Shown here: one piece after another, positions 9,195-16,991 of the stretch
Layout: every line of letters starts with the position of its first letter
Position numbering within the stretch: the first letter of the stretch is position 1
DNA from: Clostridioides difficile_D
Lineage (GTDB): Bacteria > Bacillota > Clostridia > Peptostreptococcales > Peptostreptococcaceae
Direction of reading: 5' to 3'
DNA: 64,000 bases
NCBI GenBank assembly: GCA_945861085.1
Contig: OX244046.1
Span: forward strand, 372,001-436,000
The notes under the pieces: model-generated
What the model was told of the DNA's origin: nothing
Databases searched by the model: none
What the model saw: the letters and a program-made list of their open reading frames with translations, nothing else
Program-made: the position numbers and the translations under genes

Positions 9195-9938
9195 ATGAAA
9201 AAAGTATTAATAGTAGGGGAATCGTGGGTAAAAAATATAACTCATATAAAAGGATTTGATACATTTGTTACAACTCACTATGAAGAAGCTGTAAAGTGGC
9301 TAAAAGAAGCAATAGAATCTGGAGGATATGAGACAGTTCATATGCCTGCACATGTAGCAGCAGATAGCTTCCCATATAAATTAGAGGAGTTAAATGAATA
9401 TGATTGTATAATATTATCTGATATAGGTTCTAATACGTTTTTATTATCTAATAGTACTTTTATAGATTGTAATAGTAATCCAGATAGACTTGAACTAATC
9501 AAAGAGTACGTAAATAATGGTGGTGCATTAATCATGGTAGGTGGATACATGTCATTTACAGGTATAGATGCAAAAGCTAGATTTGGAGAAACTGCTATTA
9601 AAGATGTATTACCAATAACAATGATAGATAAAGATGATAGAGTTGAAAAACCAGCAGGTATAATTCCAGAAGTTGTTGACTCTGAACATCCAGTATTAAA
9701 AGATATACCAACAGAATGGCCAAAATTTTTAGGATATAATAAAACAGTTGCTAGAGATAATTGCCCTGTTTTAGCAACTATTGGAGGAGACCCATTTGTA
9801 GCTGTTGGTGAGTTTGGAAAAGGAAAATCTGCTATCTTTAGTTCTGATTGTGCACCTCATTGGGGTCCAAAAGAATTTACTGATTGGAAATACTATAATA
9901 AATTATGGGTCAATATGCTTGATTGGTTAACATGCTAA
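9195..9938 (+). CDS. Glutamine-amidotransferase-like protein (GATase1_like)
   Basis: A 247-aa protein with a class I GATase-like fold, resembling the putative glutamine amidotransferases of the DUF1355/GATase1_like type. Visible features are the N-terminal KKVLIVGESW strand, the segment YDCIILSDIGSNTFLL, a GGALIMVGGYMSF turn, and a C-terminal SSDCAPHWGPKEFTDW block. The usual nucleophile elbow Cys is not obvious at the GGYMSF position, so amidotransferase chemistry is uncertain. It lies between two M20 amidohydrolases, so a role in handling an amide-containing compound is possible (inference). Confidence 0.7.
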   Translation: MKKVLIVGESWVKNITHIKGFDTFVTTHYEEAVKWLKEAIESGGYETVHMPAHVAADSFPYKLEELNEYDCIILSDIGSNTFLLSNSTFIDCNSNPDRLELIKEYVNNGGALIMVGGYMSFTGIDAKARFGETAIKDVLPITMIDKDDRVEKPAGIIPEVVDSEHPVLKDIPTEWPKFLGYNKTVARDNCPVLATIGGDPFVAVGEFGKGKSAIFSSDCAPHWGPKEFTDWKYYNKLWVNMLDWLTC

Positions 9939-9956
9939 AAATTTTATAAAACTTGA

Positions 9957-10002
9957 AAACCTCTTACTTGATAAAATGAAACTTACAAGTCAAGAGGTTT
10001 TA
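9957..10002 (+). terminator. Terminator after the GATase-like gene
   Basis: AAACCTCTTACTTG pairs with CAAGTCAAGAGGTTT with one bulged C, followed by TTATTG. It separates the two amidohydrolase transcripts. Confidence 0.6.
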
Positions 10003-10110
10003 TTGTATAAAATGGCTGTACAGTAGAAAATATTTTTAAATCAGTTAAAATCAGTTATTTTGGTTAATAATTGATAAGTTATTAGAAATAGGGAGGTTTA
10101 TACAATTAAT

Positions 10111-11496
10111 ATGAGTGATTTAAATAAAAAGTTCTTAATTGAATATATAGATGGGATACAGGAAGAGTTAAGAGATATATCAGATAAAATATGGAAAAAT
10201 CCAGAACTTCAATATAAAGAATATTATGCTTCAAACTTACAAAAGGAATATTTAAAAAAACATGATTTTAGTATAGATGAATTAGAGGGTATGGATACAG
10301 CATTTGTGGCTAGTTATGGAGAAGGTAAACCAGTTATAGCAGTTTTAGGAGAATATGATGCTTTAGATGGTTTATCTCAAAAAGTATCCATTACCAAAGA
10401 ACCAATTTCAGATGGCGGTGCAGGTCATGGATGTGGACATAACTTACTTGGTACAGGCTCAATGGGGGCTGTAATTGCAGTAAAGGAATTAATCAAACTA
10501 AAAAAGTTGAAAGGAACCATAAAATACTATGGGTGTCCAGCAGAGGAGGATTTATCAGGAAAGGTATTGATGATAAAAAAAGGTTTCTTTGATGGAGTTG
10601 ACTGTGCTTTTAGTTGGCATCCATTTGATATAAATACTTCGATAAGAATCCCAACACTTGCTAATTATTCTGTGAAATTTAGATATAATGGTATTAGTGC
10701 CCATGCAGCACAAGCTCCTTATAACGGAAGAAGTGCACTTGATGCAGTAGAACTTATGAACATAGGCTGTAATTATTTAAGAGAGCATATATTTGATAGC
10801 TGTAGAGTACATTATGTAACTACTAATGGTGGAAAAATGCCAAATATAGTTCCAGATTTTGCAGAAGTGTGGTATTACATAAGAGGAGTTAAAATGGAGC
10901 ATGTAAGAGATGTATTTGGTAGGATTGTTGATATAGCAAAAGGAGCAGCATTAATGACTGGTACTAGTATGGAATATAATATTATAAGTGGAGTGTATGA
11001 CTATATTCCAAATACAATATTAACAGATATCCTATCACAAAACATGAGATTGGTAGGAGTACAAAATTATAATGAAGATGACTATTATTTTGCAGAGAAA
11101 TTAGCTGAAACAGTGTCTATAGATAAAAGAATTAGTGTTTCTAGTGTATTAAGTGGAAATAAGGATATTACTAAGATGAATTTACATGATAAAATTACAG
11201 ATGATACATTTACTCATAATAATTGTATATCATTATCATTAGATATTGGAGATATTAGTTACATAATACCTACAGCACAATGTTCTTGTTCAGTTTGGCC
11301 TATTGGTATTTCTGCTCATACATGGCAGTCTTGTGCCAGTGCAGGTTCTGACATGGGATTTAAAGCGATGTTATTAGCATCTAAGTCTATAGCATGTTCA
11401 ATAAATGATGTAATGTTGGATGAATCTATTGTAAATAAATCAAAAAAGGAATTAGAGGATACTATAGGCAGTTTTGAATATACTCCAATTATTTGA
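10111..11496 (+). CDS. M20-family amidohydrolase, AbgB-like
   Basis: A 461-aa amidohydrolase resembling p-aminobenzoyl-glutamate hydrolase subunit B and related aminoacylases. Motifs seen are NPELQYKEYYAS, GEYDALDGL, GHGCGHNLLG (Cys/His metal ligands), CPAEEDLSGK (Glu pair) and a C-terminal ISAHTWQSCAS. The annotated ATG is 14 nt from GGGAGG (10091-10096), rather far. An in-frame ATT at 10105 would be 8 nt away and could be the real start, adding two residues. Substrate unknown; no AbgA partner is adjacent. Confidence 0.8.
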   Translation: MSDLNKKFLIEYIDGIQEELRDISDKIWKNPELQYKEYYASNLQKEYLKKHDFSIDELEGMDTAFVASYGEGKPVIAVLGEYDALDGLSQKVSITKEPISDGGAGHGCGHNLLGTGSMGAVIAVKELIKLKKLKGTIKYYGCPAEEDLSGKVLMIKKGFFDGVDCAFSWHPFDINTSIRIPTLANYSVKFRYNGISAHAAQAPYNGRSALDAVELMNIGCNYLREHIFDSCRVHYVTTNGGKMPNIVPDFAEVWYYIRGVKMEHVRDVFGRIVDIAKGAALMTGTSMEYNIISGVYDYIPNTILTDILSQNMRLVGVQNYNEDDYYFAEKLAETVSIDKRISVSSVLSGNKDITKMNLHDKITDDTFTHNNCISLSLDIGDISYIIPTAQCSCSVWPIGISAHTWQSCASAGSDMGFKAMLLASKSIACSINDVMLDESIVNKSKKELEDTIGSFEYTPII

Positions 11497-11714
11497 AAAT
11501 TAATTTAATGTAAGTAAGATTGAATTGTATGAGTTTATATAAATCTATAATTTAATATTATTTTTAACTTTGTCTTCTAATTATTTTAAATCTAAGATAC
11601 AGTGATTAAAAGGTATTTTTTAAGTTTCTTAGAATACTATATCTTATATAATCTTGATAAAAGGTGTTATACTATATATAATCTAAATAAAAAGTAGTAC
11701 AAAAAGGAGTATTT

Positions 11715-12554
11715 ATGTTTGGATATGTTAAAATAAACAAAATGGATTTAACATTTAGAGAATATGACCATTACAAAGCTTACTATTGTGGATTATGTAA
11801 ATATTTAAAAAGAAATCATGGAGAAATTTCTAGATTTTCTCTGAATTATGATATAACATTTTTAATTGTTTTATTAACAGCAGTATATAACCCAGAGTCT
11901 ATAAGTACAGAGGAAGCATGTATAGTCAATCCATTTAAAAAGAAAAAGGTAATTACAAATGATATTACAGAATATGCAGCAAGTATGAATATTCTTTTAA
12001 CGTATTATAAATTGGAAGATAATTTAATGGACGATAAACGCATAAAAGATAAATTAGCATATTATATATATAAAAACAAATTAAATTTAGCATATGAAAA
12101 GTATCCTGAAAAAGCAGAGTATATAAAACAACAGCTAAATGAATTAAATAAGTTAGAAAAGGACAAAAATATAAATATAGATGAAGTATCTAGTGTATTT
12201 GGTAATATAATGGGTGAAGTATTTGCCTACAAAAAAGATGAAAACGAGAGAAACTTAAGAATGATAGGCTTTAATATAGGTAAGTATATATATCTACTAG
12301 ATGCCTATGAAGATTTAGATGAAGATTTTAAAAAAGGAAGATACAATCCATTTATAGAGTATATAGATAAAAATGATGAGTTAAAAGAAAAAGTAAAAAA
12401 AATAATTGTGACATCATTAGGTTTTTTAGCTAGAGGGATTGATAATTTAAATCTAAATAAAAATGTTGGAATAATAGAAAATATAATTTATTCTGGTGTT
12501 TATTTAAGATATATGAATATATTAGAAAGCAGAGGTGGAAAGAATGTACAGTAA
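11715..12554 (+). CDS. DUF5685-like protein
   Basis: A 279-aa protein that begins MFGYVKINKMDLTFREYDHYKAYYCGLC, matching my recollection of the DUF5685 family found in clostridia. The CGLC pair and further Cys/His residues in the N-terminal third could bind a metal. The rest is largely helical, with polar aromatic segments such as YIYLLDAYEDLDEDFKKGRYNPF. The function of the family is not known to me. It is co-directional with, and overlaps, the next gene, so the two probably act together. Start supported by AAAAAGGAG. Confidence 0.65.
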   Translation: MFGYVKINKMDLTFREYDHYKAYYCGLCKYLKRNHGEISRFSLNYDITFLIVLLTAVYNPESISTEEACIVNPFKKKKVITNDITEYAASMNILLTYYKLEDNLMDDKRIKDKLAYYIYKNKLNLAYEKYPEKAEYIKQQLNELNKLEKDKNINIDEVSSVFGNIMGEVFAYKKDENERNLRMIGFNIGKYIYLLDAYEDLDEDFKKGRYNPFIEYIDKNDELKEKVKKIIVTSLGFLARGIDNLNLNKNVGIIENIIYSGVYLRYMNILESRGGKNVQ

Positions 12555-12984
12555 TACTTATAATAATGAAAATTTTATGAGAGCAAGAGCTTTTATAGAA
12601 AATAGTGAATTTAAAAAAGCATATGATTTTTTAAAGACTTTGACTGACAAATGTGCAGAATGGTATTATCTAACTGGTTTTTCTGCAATGAACATAGGAT
12701 ATTATGAAGAAGGTGAAGACTTCTTAAAAAGAGCAAAATTTATGGAACCTGAAAATAGCGAATATAGTGATGCACTTAGAAGTTATACACAATATAGAAA
12801 TGAATATAACAACAGAGCTGACAATTATAATAGAAGAAGACGTAATGATTTAGATGGATGTTGCTGTTGCTGTGATGATTGTTGTTGTTGTCTAGGTGAC
12901 GATTGTTGTGAAAACTGTGCTAAGCTTTGGTGTTTAGATTCATGCTGTGAATGTTTTGGTGGAGATTTAATAACTTGTTGTTAG
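12544..12984 (+). CDS. TPR-like protein with cysteine-rich tail
   Basis: A 146-aa protein. The first half is helical with TPR-like spacing (RARAFIENSEFKKAYDFLKTL, then YYLTGFSAMNIGYYEEGEDFLKRAKFMEPENSEY). A basic linker (RRRRND) leads into a tail containing runs such as CCCCC and CCCC alternating with Asp, with 20 or more Cys in the last 40 residues. The tail looks like a metal-binding or disulfide-crosslinking segment. The ATG at 12544 is preceded by AGAGGTGG; a GTG at 12535 is in the same frame but lies inside that site. It overlaps the end of the DUF5685-like gene by 11 nt. Function unknown. Confidence 0.65.
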   Translation: MYSNTYNNENFMRARAFIENSEFKKAYDFLKTLTDKCAEWYYLTGFSAMNIGYYEEGEDFLKRAKFMEPENSEYSDALRSYTQYRNEYNNRADNYNRRRRNDLDGCCCCCDDCCCCLGDDCCENCAKLWCLDSCCECFGGDLITCC

Positions 12985-12994
12985 GATGATAAAT

Positions 12995-13492
12995 ATGAGT
13001 ATAAAAGTTGCTTATGGAGGAGTTTTATTAGCATTAAATGTGATATTGTTGACTCTTACAAATATTATTCCTGTAAATACATTGTTTATTATGGGTTTAG
13101 CATCACTTTTAGTATCAATTGTAATAATGGAATGGGGATTTAAAAGTGGAATTGCTTTTTATATAGGTTCTATAGCTTTAGGATTTATAGTGATGGCAAG
13201 TAAGTCTCAATGGATTGTATATTCACTTACTTTTGGAATATATGGTATTGTAAAATATCTTATAGAAAAAGATAGGTCAATATATATTGAGTATTTTTTG
13301 AAATTAGTATTTGCAAATATAATGTTACTTATATTGTATTTTTTATTAAGGACAATAGTTTATATACCAATAAATATTTTTATTATAGGTTCATTTGAGA
13401 TAGCTTTTATAGTATATGACTATGTTTATAGTTCTTTTATAGGTTATTACAATAATAGGTTAAGAAAGATGCTATTTAAAAATAACAGTTGA
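12995..13492 (+). CDS. Small integral membrane protein
   Basis: A 165-aa hydrophobic protein with about five to six predicted membrane helices and a basic C-terminus (NRLRKMLFKN). The layout recalls small multi-spanning proteins such as transporter S-components, but I cannot assign a family. The ATG at 12995 follows AGGAT at a usable distance; an ATG at 12986 in the same frame has no good ribosome binding site. It begins 10 nt after the Cys-rich gene, so the three genes from 11715 probably form one operon. A terminator follows. Confidence 0.6.
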   Translation: MSIKVAYGGVLLALNVILLTLTNIIPVNTLFIMGLASLLVSIVIMEWGFKSGIAFYIGSIALGFIVMASKSQWIVYSLTFGIYGIVKYLIEKDRSIYIEYFLKLVFANIMLLILYFLLRTIVYIPINIFIIGSFEIAFIVYDYVYSSFIGYYNNRLRKMLFKNNS

Positions 13493-13523
13493 TTTTTATA
13501 TTTAATATATACTTAGTGTAATA

Positions 13524-13560
13524 TAAAAAAGCTTTGATTTTTAGTCAGAGCTTTTTTATA
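13524..13560. terminator. Bidirectional terminator
   Basis: AAAAAGCTTTGA pairs with TCAGAGCTTTTTT around a short loop. The A-run and T-run on the two sides allow termination of both the upstream plus-strand operon and the minus-strand HAD gene. Confidence 0.75.
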
Positions 13561-13598
13561 TTAGATATAATATAAGTTTTTAAAATAGATAATATAGA

Positions 13599-14330
13599 TT
13601 AAATATCCACTATATTTACATCTGTAGCTAAAGAATAAATAATATCCTTTCTTTCTACTATTATCTGAACATTCTTAGAAATTTCATCATCAAGTGATAT
13701 TTGGGATAAAAGTTCCTTTGTTGGATTTATTGCAATTGGATTTCCAACTCTTTTTAACATATTTATATCACCATTAGTATCACCATAGGCATATGAGTTT
13801 GATAAGTCTAAATCATATTTTGCAACAAAATCGTTTATAGCATTATTTTTACTTATAGAATCCCACATTGGAATAACTGTTCCTGTAAATATATCATTTT
13901 CAAATACATAATTACTTCCTAGAAAATCAGTTACATTATATTTTTTTGCCATTTTTTCAACTAGAAACCCAGGGCTACCAGATATAAATATAACTATATG
14001 CCCTTGATTTAGATGCCACTCAATCCTTGAGCGTGTGTATTTATAAACCCTATCTGCTTTTAATTTGATTACTTGGTCACTTGTAAAGTTAATACAGGTT
14101 TTATCTAATCCTTTTAATGAATCAACATAAAGGTCACATATTTCTAATAGATAATCATCATAATTACCTTGTCTTTTATCCCAATCCATAAAAGTGTCTC
14201 TAGCGTGTTTATACCAATTTTTTTGGTCAATTATATCGTATTTAATTAATTTCTTAAAATGTTCAACCATAAGAGAGTCTCTATAAAGAGTACCATCTAT
14301 ATCAAAAAAAGCTGCTATATTTTTCATCAT
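13599..14330 (-). CDS. HAD-superfamily IB phosphatase (SerB-like)
   Basis: A 243-aa haloacid-dehalogenase-fold hydrolase. Motif I is DIDGTLYRD (nucleophile Asp and acid Asp), motif II is FISGSPGFL, and motif III is YGDTNGDINML. The helical cap between motifs I and II is typical of subfamily IB, related to phosphoserine phosphatase. The actual phosphoester substrate is unknown. The start has GAGGTGG; two consecutive ATG codons are present and either could be used. It is divergent from the gene at 14455. Confidence 0.8.
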   Translation of the reverse strand: MMKNIAAFFDIDGTLYRDSLMVEHFKKLIKYDIIDQKNWYKHARDTFMDWDKRQGNYDDYLLEICDLYVDSLKGLDKTCINFTSDQVIKLKADRVYKYTRSRIEWHLNQGHIVIFISGSPGFLVEKMAKKYNVTDFLGSNYVFENDIFTGTVIPMWDSISKNNAINDFVAKYDLDLSNSYAYGDTNGDINMLKRVGNPIAINPTKELLSQISLDDEISKNVQIIVERKDIIYSLATDVNIVDI

Positions 14331-14454
14331 AAGACCACCTCAATTAATCATTTCCTTATATTATATTATAAATTGTACCTAAGTTGTTAAAATATATGTA
14401 TAATAATTTATATATTAAAAAACAAGTATTTTAAAGTTTAAAGGATGTGACTAT

Positions 14455-15543
14455 ATGAATTTTAATTTTGCAAAGGCTACGAATTCTAGACTTATGGGTA
14501 GTTTAGGTCTTATAATAAATTGGATAGATGATGAAAATAATCATTTTTGTCAATATTTTTTATTGGATGCAGAGGGATTAGGTTTGGCAGATTATGTGAG
14601 TTTAAAAAATCCAACACAAGAAGAAGCTTATATGGAAGAAGAAAGATTGATGGGAGGGTTTGGTTCAGATAGAGTTGAATTAACGAAGGATGAATCTTTA
14701 TTTTTAGTATCTTATTTTGGTAATAAGAATCTTTATTATGACAAGTTATTGCCAGGAGATAAATGTGAGTATATTGATATTGTAAAAAATTATAAAACAG
14801 ACTTAACTATAGAAAAATTATATAATAAGATATGTAAAAGAGTTTATGAAGAAGTTGAATTTATAAACTATATGACCATGAGATTTATAGCATGGGATAG
14901 AGAAAGTTTAAAGTATTTTTCTGGAAGTGATGAGATTGCAAATATGCATATTACAAATATAAATGGAACATTACTTAAAAATGTAGTAAGTGATAAAGGT
15001 CAAGGTCGATATATAAGTGAAGCTTTATATGAAGATAATGATGGATATTATATATGTAAAATTGCTTTTTGTATAAGTAAGTGTCATGAAACTGGTTTTA
15101 GAATTAATTCTCTATTAGTGACAGATAAAGAACCTATGTATGATTTTGAGGTGTTTGATGAGATTTCTAAGAGTGAATTTGTAAGTGTATATAGTGTAAA
15201 TTCACCTGAGGAGTTTGCAAGAGTATTTTATAGAGAAAATCCATTCTTATTAAAAAGTGATATGAATGAAGGTATATTTTTTACTAGATTTAATTTTAAT
15301 AATGACCATGTTAAAGAAAATGTATATATAATAAATAATGATATGAAAGCTATATATTACTTAATGGGAAATAAGTTTTTTATTGGTACTTATAATGAAA
15401 GTGATTGCAATTGTATTAATGAAATAAGTCAATGTAACTATAGTAAATATATTAAGTTTGAAGAGAATTTTTTCTTTGAACAAAATGCATTGTATGATTT
15501 TGCAGAATCAGGTTCAATAGATTTTGATGATTTTTTAGAATAA
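14455..15543 (+). CDS. Acidic protein of unknown function (362 aa)
   Basis: I do not recognise a family. The protein is acidic, rich in Asp, Glu, Tyr and Phe, without a signal peptide or clear membrane segments. The N-terminus reads MNFNFAKATNSRLMGSLGL, and a Gly/Glu-rich patch YMEEERLMGGFGSDRVEL follows near residue 60. The body looks like alternating strands, and the tail is DFDDFLE. Start supported by AAAGGATGTG. It has its own hairpin terminator and lies between a HAD phosphatase and an EFR1-type protein on the other strand. Confidence 0.55.
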   Translation: MNFNFAKATNSRLMGSLGLIINWIDDENNHFCQYFLLDAEGLGLADYVSLKNPTQEEAYMEEERLMGGFGSDRVELTKDESLFLVSYFGNKNLYYDKLLPGDKCEYIDIVKNYKTDLTIEKLYNKICKRVYEEVEFINYMTMRFIAWDRESLKYFSGSDEIANMHITNINGTLLKNVVSDKGQGRYISEALYEDNDGYYICKIAFCISKCHETGFRINSLLVTDKEPMYDFEVFDEISKSEFVSVYSVNSPEEFARVFYRENPFLLKSDMNEGIFFTRFNFNNDHVKENVYIINNDMKAIYYLMGNKFFIGTYNESDCNCINEISQCNYSKYIKFEENFFFEQNALYDFAESGSIDFDDFLE

Positions 15544-15558
15544 TAATTTTAGGCATTA

Positions 15559-15596
15559 TTTAAGCGAGATTAACTGAATTTAATCTCGCTTAAATT
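15559..15596 (+). terminator. Terminator-like hairpin
   Basis: TTTAAGCGAGATTAA pairs with TTAATCTCGCTTAAA around a short loop, 20 nt after the 362-aa gene. The T-tract is weak but the stem is strong. Confidence 0.65.
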
Positions 15597-15603
15597 TATT
15601 TCT

Positions 15604-15680
15604 ATAATATTGGGGGAATATTATGAGGAATACATTTATTATTGTGGTCAATTATTAAAAATTTATACAATTTATTAAAA
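15604..15680. repeat. 77-bp repeat, copy A (with a possible 11-codon ORF)
   Basis: The first 40 bases (15604-15643) are identical to 16905-16944, and similarity continues weakly to about 15680. The repeat holds AATATT-GGGGG-AATATT. On the plus strand, GGGGG stands 7 nt before an ATG opening an 11-codon frame (15623-15658, MRNTFIIVVNY). It lies just downstream of the minus-strand EFR1-like gene. Confidence 0.7.
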
Positions 15681-15791
15681 AAAATAAAAAAATTTATAAC
15701 TTTCCTCATGTTATTTGCCAATATTAATTTTTGATATATTTTATATGTAGGTGTTGATTTGTAAGATGTTATATATTTTGCTTATTAACCT

Positions 15792-16577
15792 CTATTTTTT
15801 AGTGAATATGCTAGAGTCATACCAGTTATCAAAATGGATAAATTTAAATGGTTGATGTATATCAATTGCATTTTTAGGACAGTTATAAATACACCTCATA
15901 CACAGGCAACAATTCCAATTAAATTTAACATTATCTTTTGTAACATTTATATTATGCTTAGGACAATTATTAGCACATTTAGAACAGTGTGTACAATTAT
16001 TTTTAACGTAGAAAAACTTACCTAAAATATGAGCTCCATACCATTCTGACCTACCAACAAAGGAGAGTATTTTTACTAAAGTGCTACTATTTGGGAGGTA
16101 TGAAATTCGATTTATTAAATTATGTACAGTAGTAGGTATTTCTTTATCTGCTTTATCAATAAGCTCTCTTGTTTTTATATCATCATATTTGACCATGAAA
16201 TTTGATGGCATAGCAAATAATTTGTTATAAAATACTTTGAAACCTTTAGAAGCTAATTTTTTGATTAGCAAATTTGATGAAGCATAATTTATATAACTGT
16301 CTTCACCAGCTGTGTGTATTATAAATGTATCCATAGAGTGTGTATTAGGCAATTTTTTTACAAAGTCTAATACAATTTGAGGCGCATTAAATGAATGCAC
16401 AGGATAGGCTATTCCTACTATATCATACGATGTTAAACGGATTTCAGATGTCTTGATATTTTCAATTTTTATACATTCGACACAAATCTGTTTATTTTCA
16501 AATTCTTGTTTTACTTTATTAATTATATATTCTGTCATTCCAGTTCCAGAAAAGTAAAATATACATAATTTGTCCAA
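15792..16577 (-). CDS. EFR1-type flavodoxin/4Fe-4S protein
   Basis: A 261-aa protein with an N-terminal flavodoxin-like domain (IFYFSGTGMTEYI, FMN phosphate loop) and a C-terminal ferredoxin domain with two 4Fe-4S motifs: CTHCSKCANNCPKHN and CCLCMRCIYNCP. This is the EFR1 arrangement. It should transfer electrons between FMN and iron-sulfur centres; the partner is unknown. The longest frame starts at 16607, but GGGGGTG followed by TTG at 16577 fits better and places the flavodoxin strand (LCIFYFSGTG) at the N-terminus as expected. Confidence 0.82.
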   Translation of the reverse strand: MDKLCIFYFSGTGMTEYIINKVKQEFENKQICVECIKIENIKTSEIRLTSYDIVGIAYPVHSFNAPQIVLDFVKKLPNTHSMDTFIIHTAGEDSYINYASSNLLIKKLASKGFKVFYNKLFAMPSNFMVKYDDIKTRELIDKADKEIPTTVHNLINRISYLPNSSTLVKILSFVGRSEWYGAHILGKFFYVKNNCTHCSKCANNCPKHNINVTKDNVKFNWNCCLCMRCIYNCPKNAIDIHQPFKFIHFDNWYDSSIFTKK

Positions 16578-16792
16578 AGTAACACCCCCTATAAATAAAA
16601 TAGTCACTTGCTATAGTCATTATAACATAGAGCTAATTAACTTGATAGAAAACCAAAGGGATTTGCATGTCTAGTATTTTTATAATTATAGAATTAAATA
16701 ATAGTTGTAGTATGTAGTGATATTTTACTAACATTAATTTAATTTCATTTCATTAATATACATTGTAAATGGCTAATATAACTTTAAATGAA

Positions 16793-16828
16793 AAAATCAG
16801 ATAAAATTTAATTTTATCTGATTTTTTC
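16793..16828. terminator. Bidirectional terminator
   Basis: AAAAAATCAGATAAAA pairs with TTTTATCTGATTTTTT around a short loop; it is symmetric for both strands. It most likely ends the minus-strand transcript of the Asn/Met repeat gene. Confidence 0.75.
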
Positions 16829-16904
16829 TATATTTATATTATTAGATTATGTTAATATTTGTTGACCGAATAAAAGTATATTCAGTCAACTTTCTATACC
16901 TATA

Positions 16905-16983
16905 ATAATATTGGGGGAATATTATGAGGAATACATTTATTATTATGACCAATTATTAATGCTTTATACAACTTACTTGAAAA
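16905..16983. repeat. 77-bp repeat, copy B (with a possible 11-codon ORF)
   Basis: The second copy of the repeat at 15604. An identical 40-base core is followed by a diverged tail. The same GGGGG-ATG spacing opens an 11-codon frame (16924-16959, MRNTFIIMTNY). It ends right at the 3' end of the minus-strand Asn/Met repeat gene. Confidence 0.7.
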
Positions 16984-16991
16984 AATATATA

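Larger units (their letters stand above)
16608..16991. other. Intergenic region with two hairpins and repeat copy B
   Basis: This 384-nt gap holds a strong A-run/T-run hairpin at 16793-16828, a second hairpin at 16861-16890 (GTTGAC/GTCAAC with one internal mismatch) and the second copy of the 77-bp repeat. No protein gene is visible apart from the possible 11-codon ORF at 16924-16959. All the hairpins would lie in the 3' untranslated region of the minus-strand repeat-protein gene. Confidence 0.6.
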
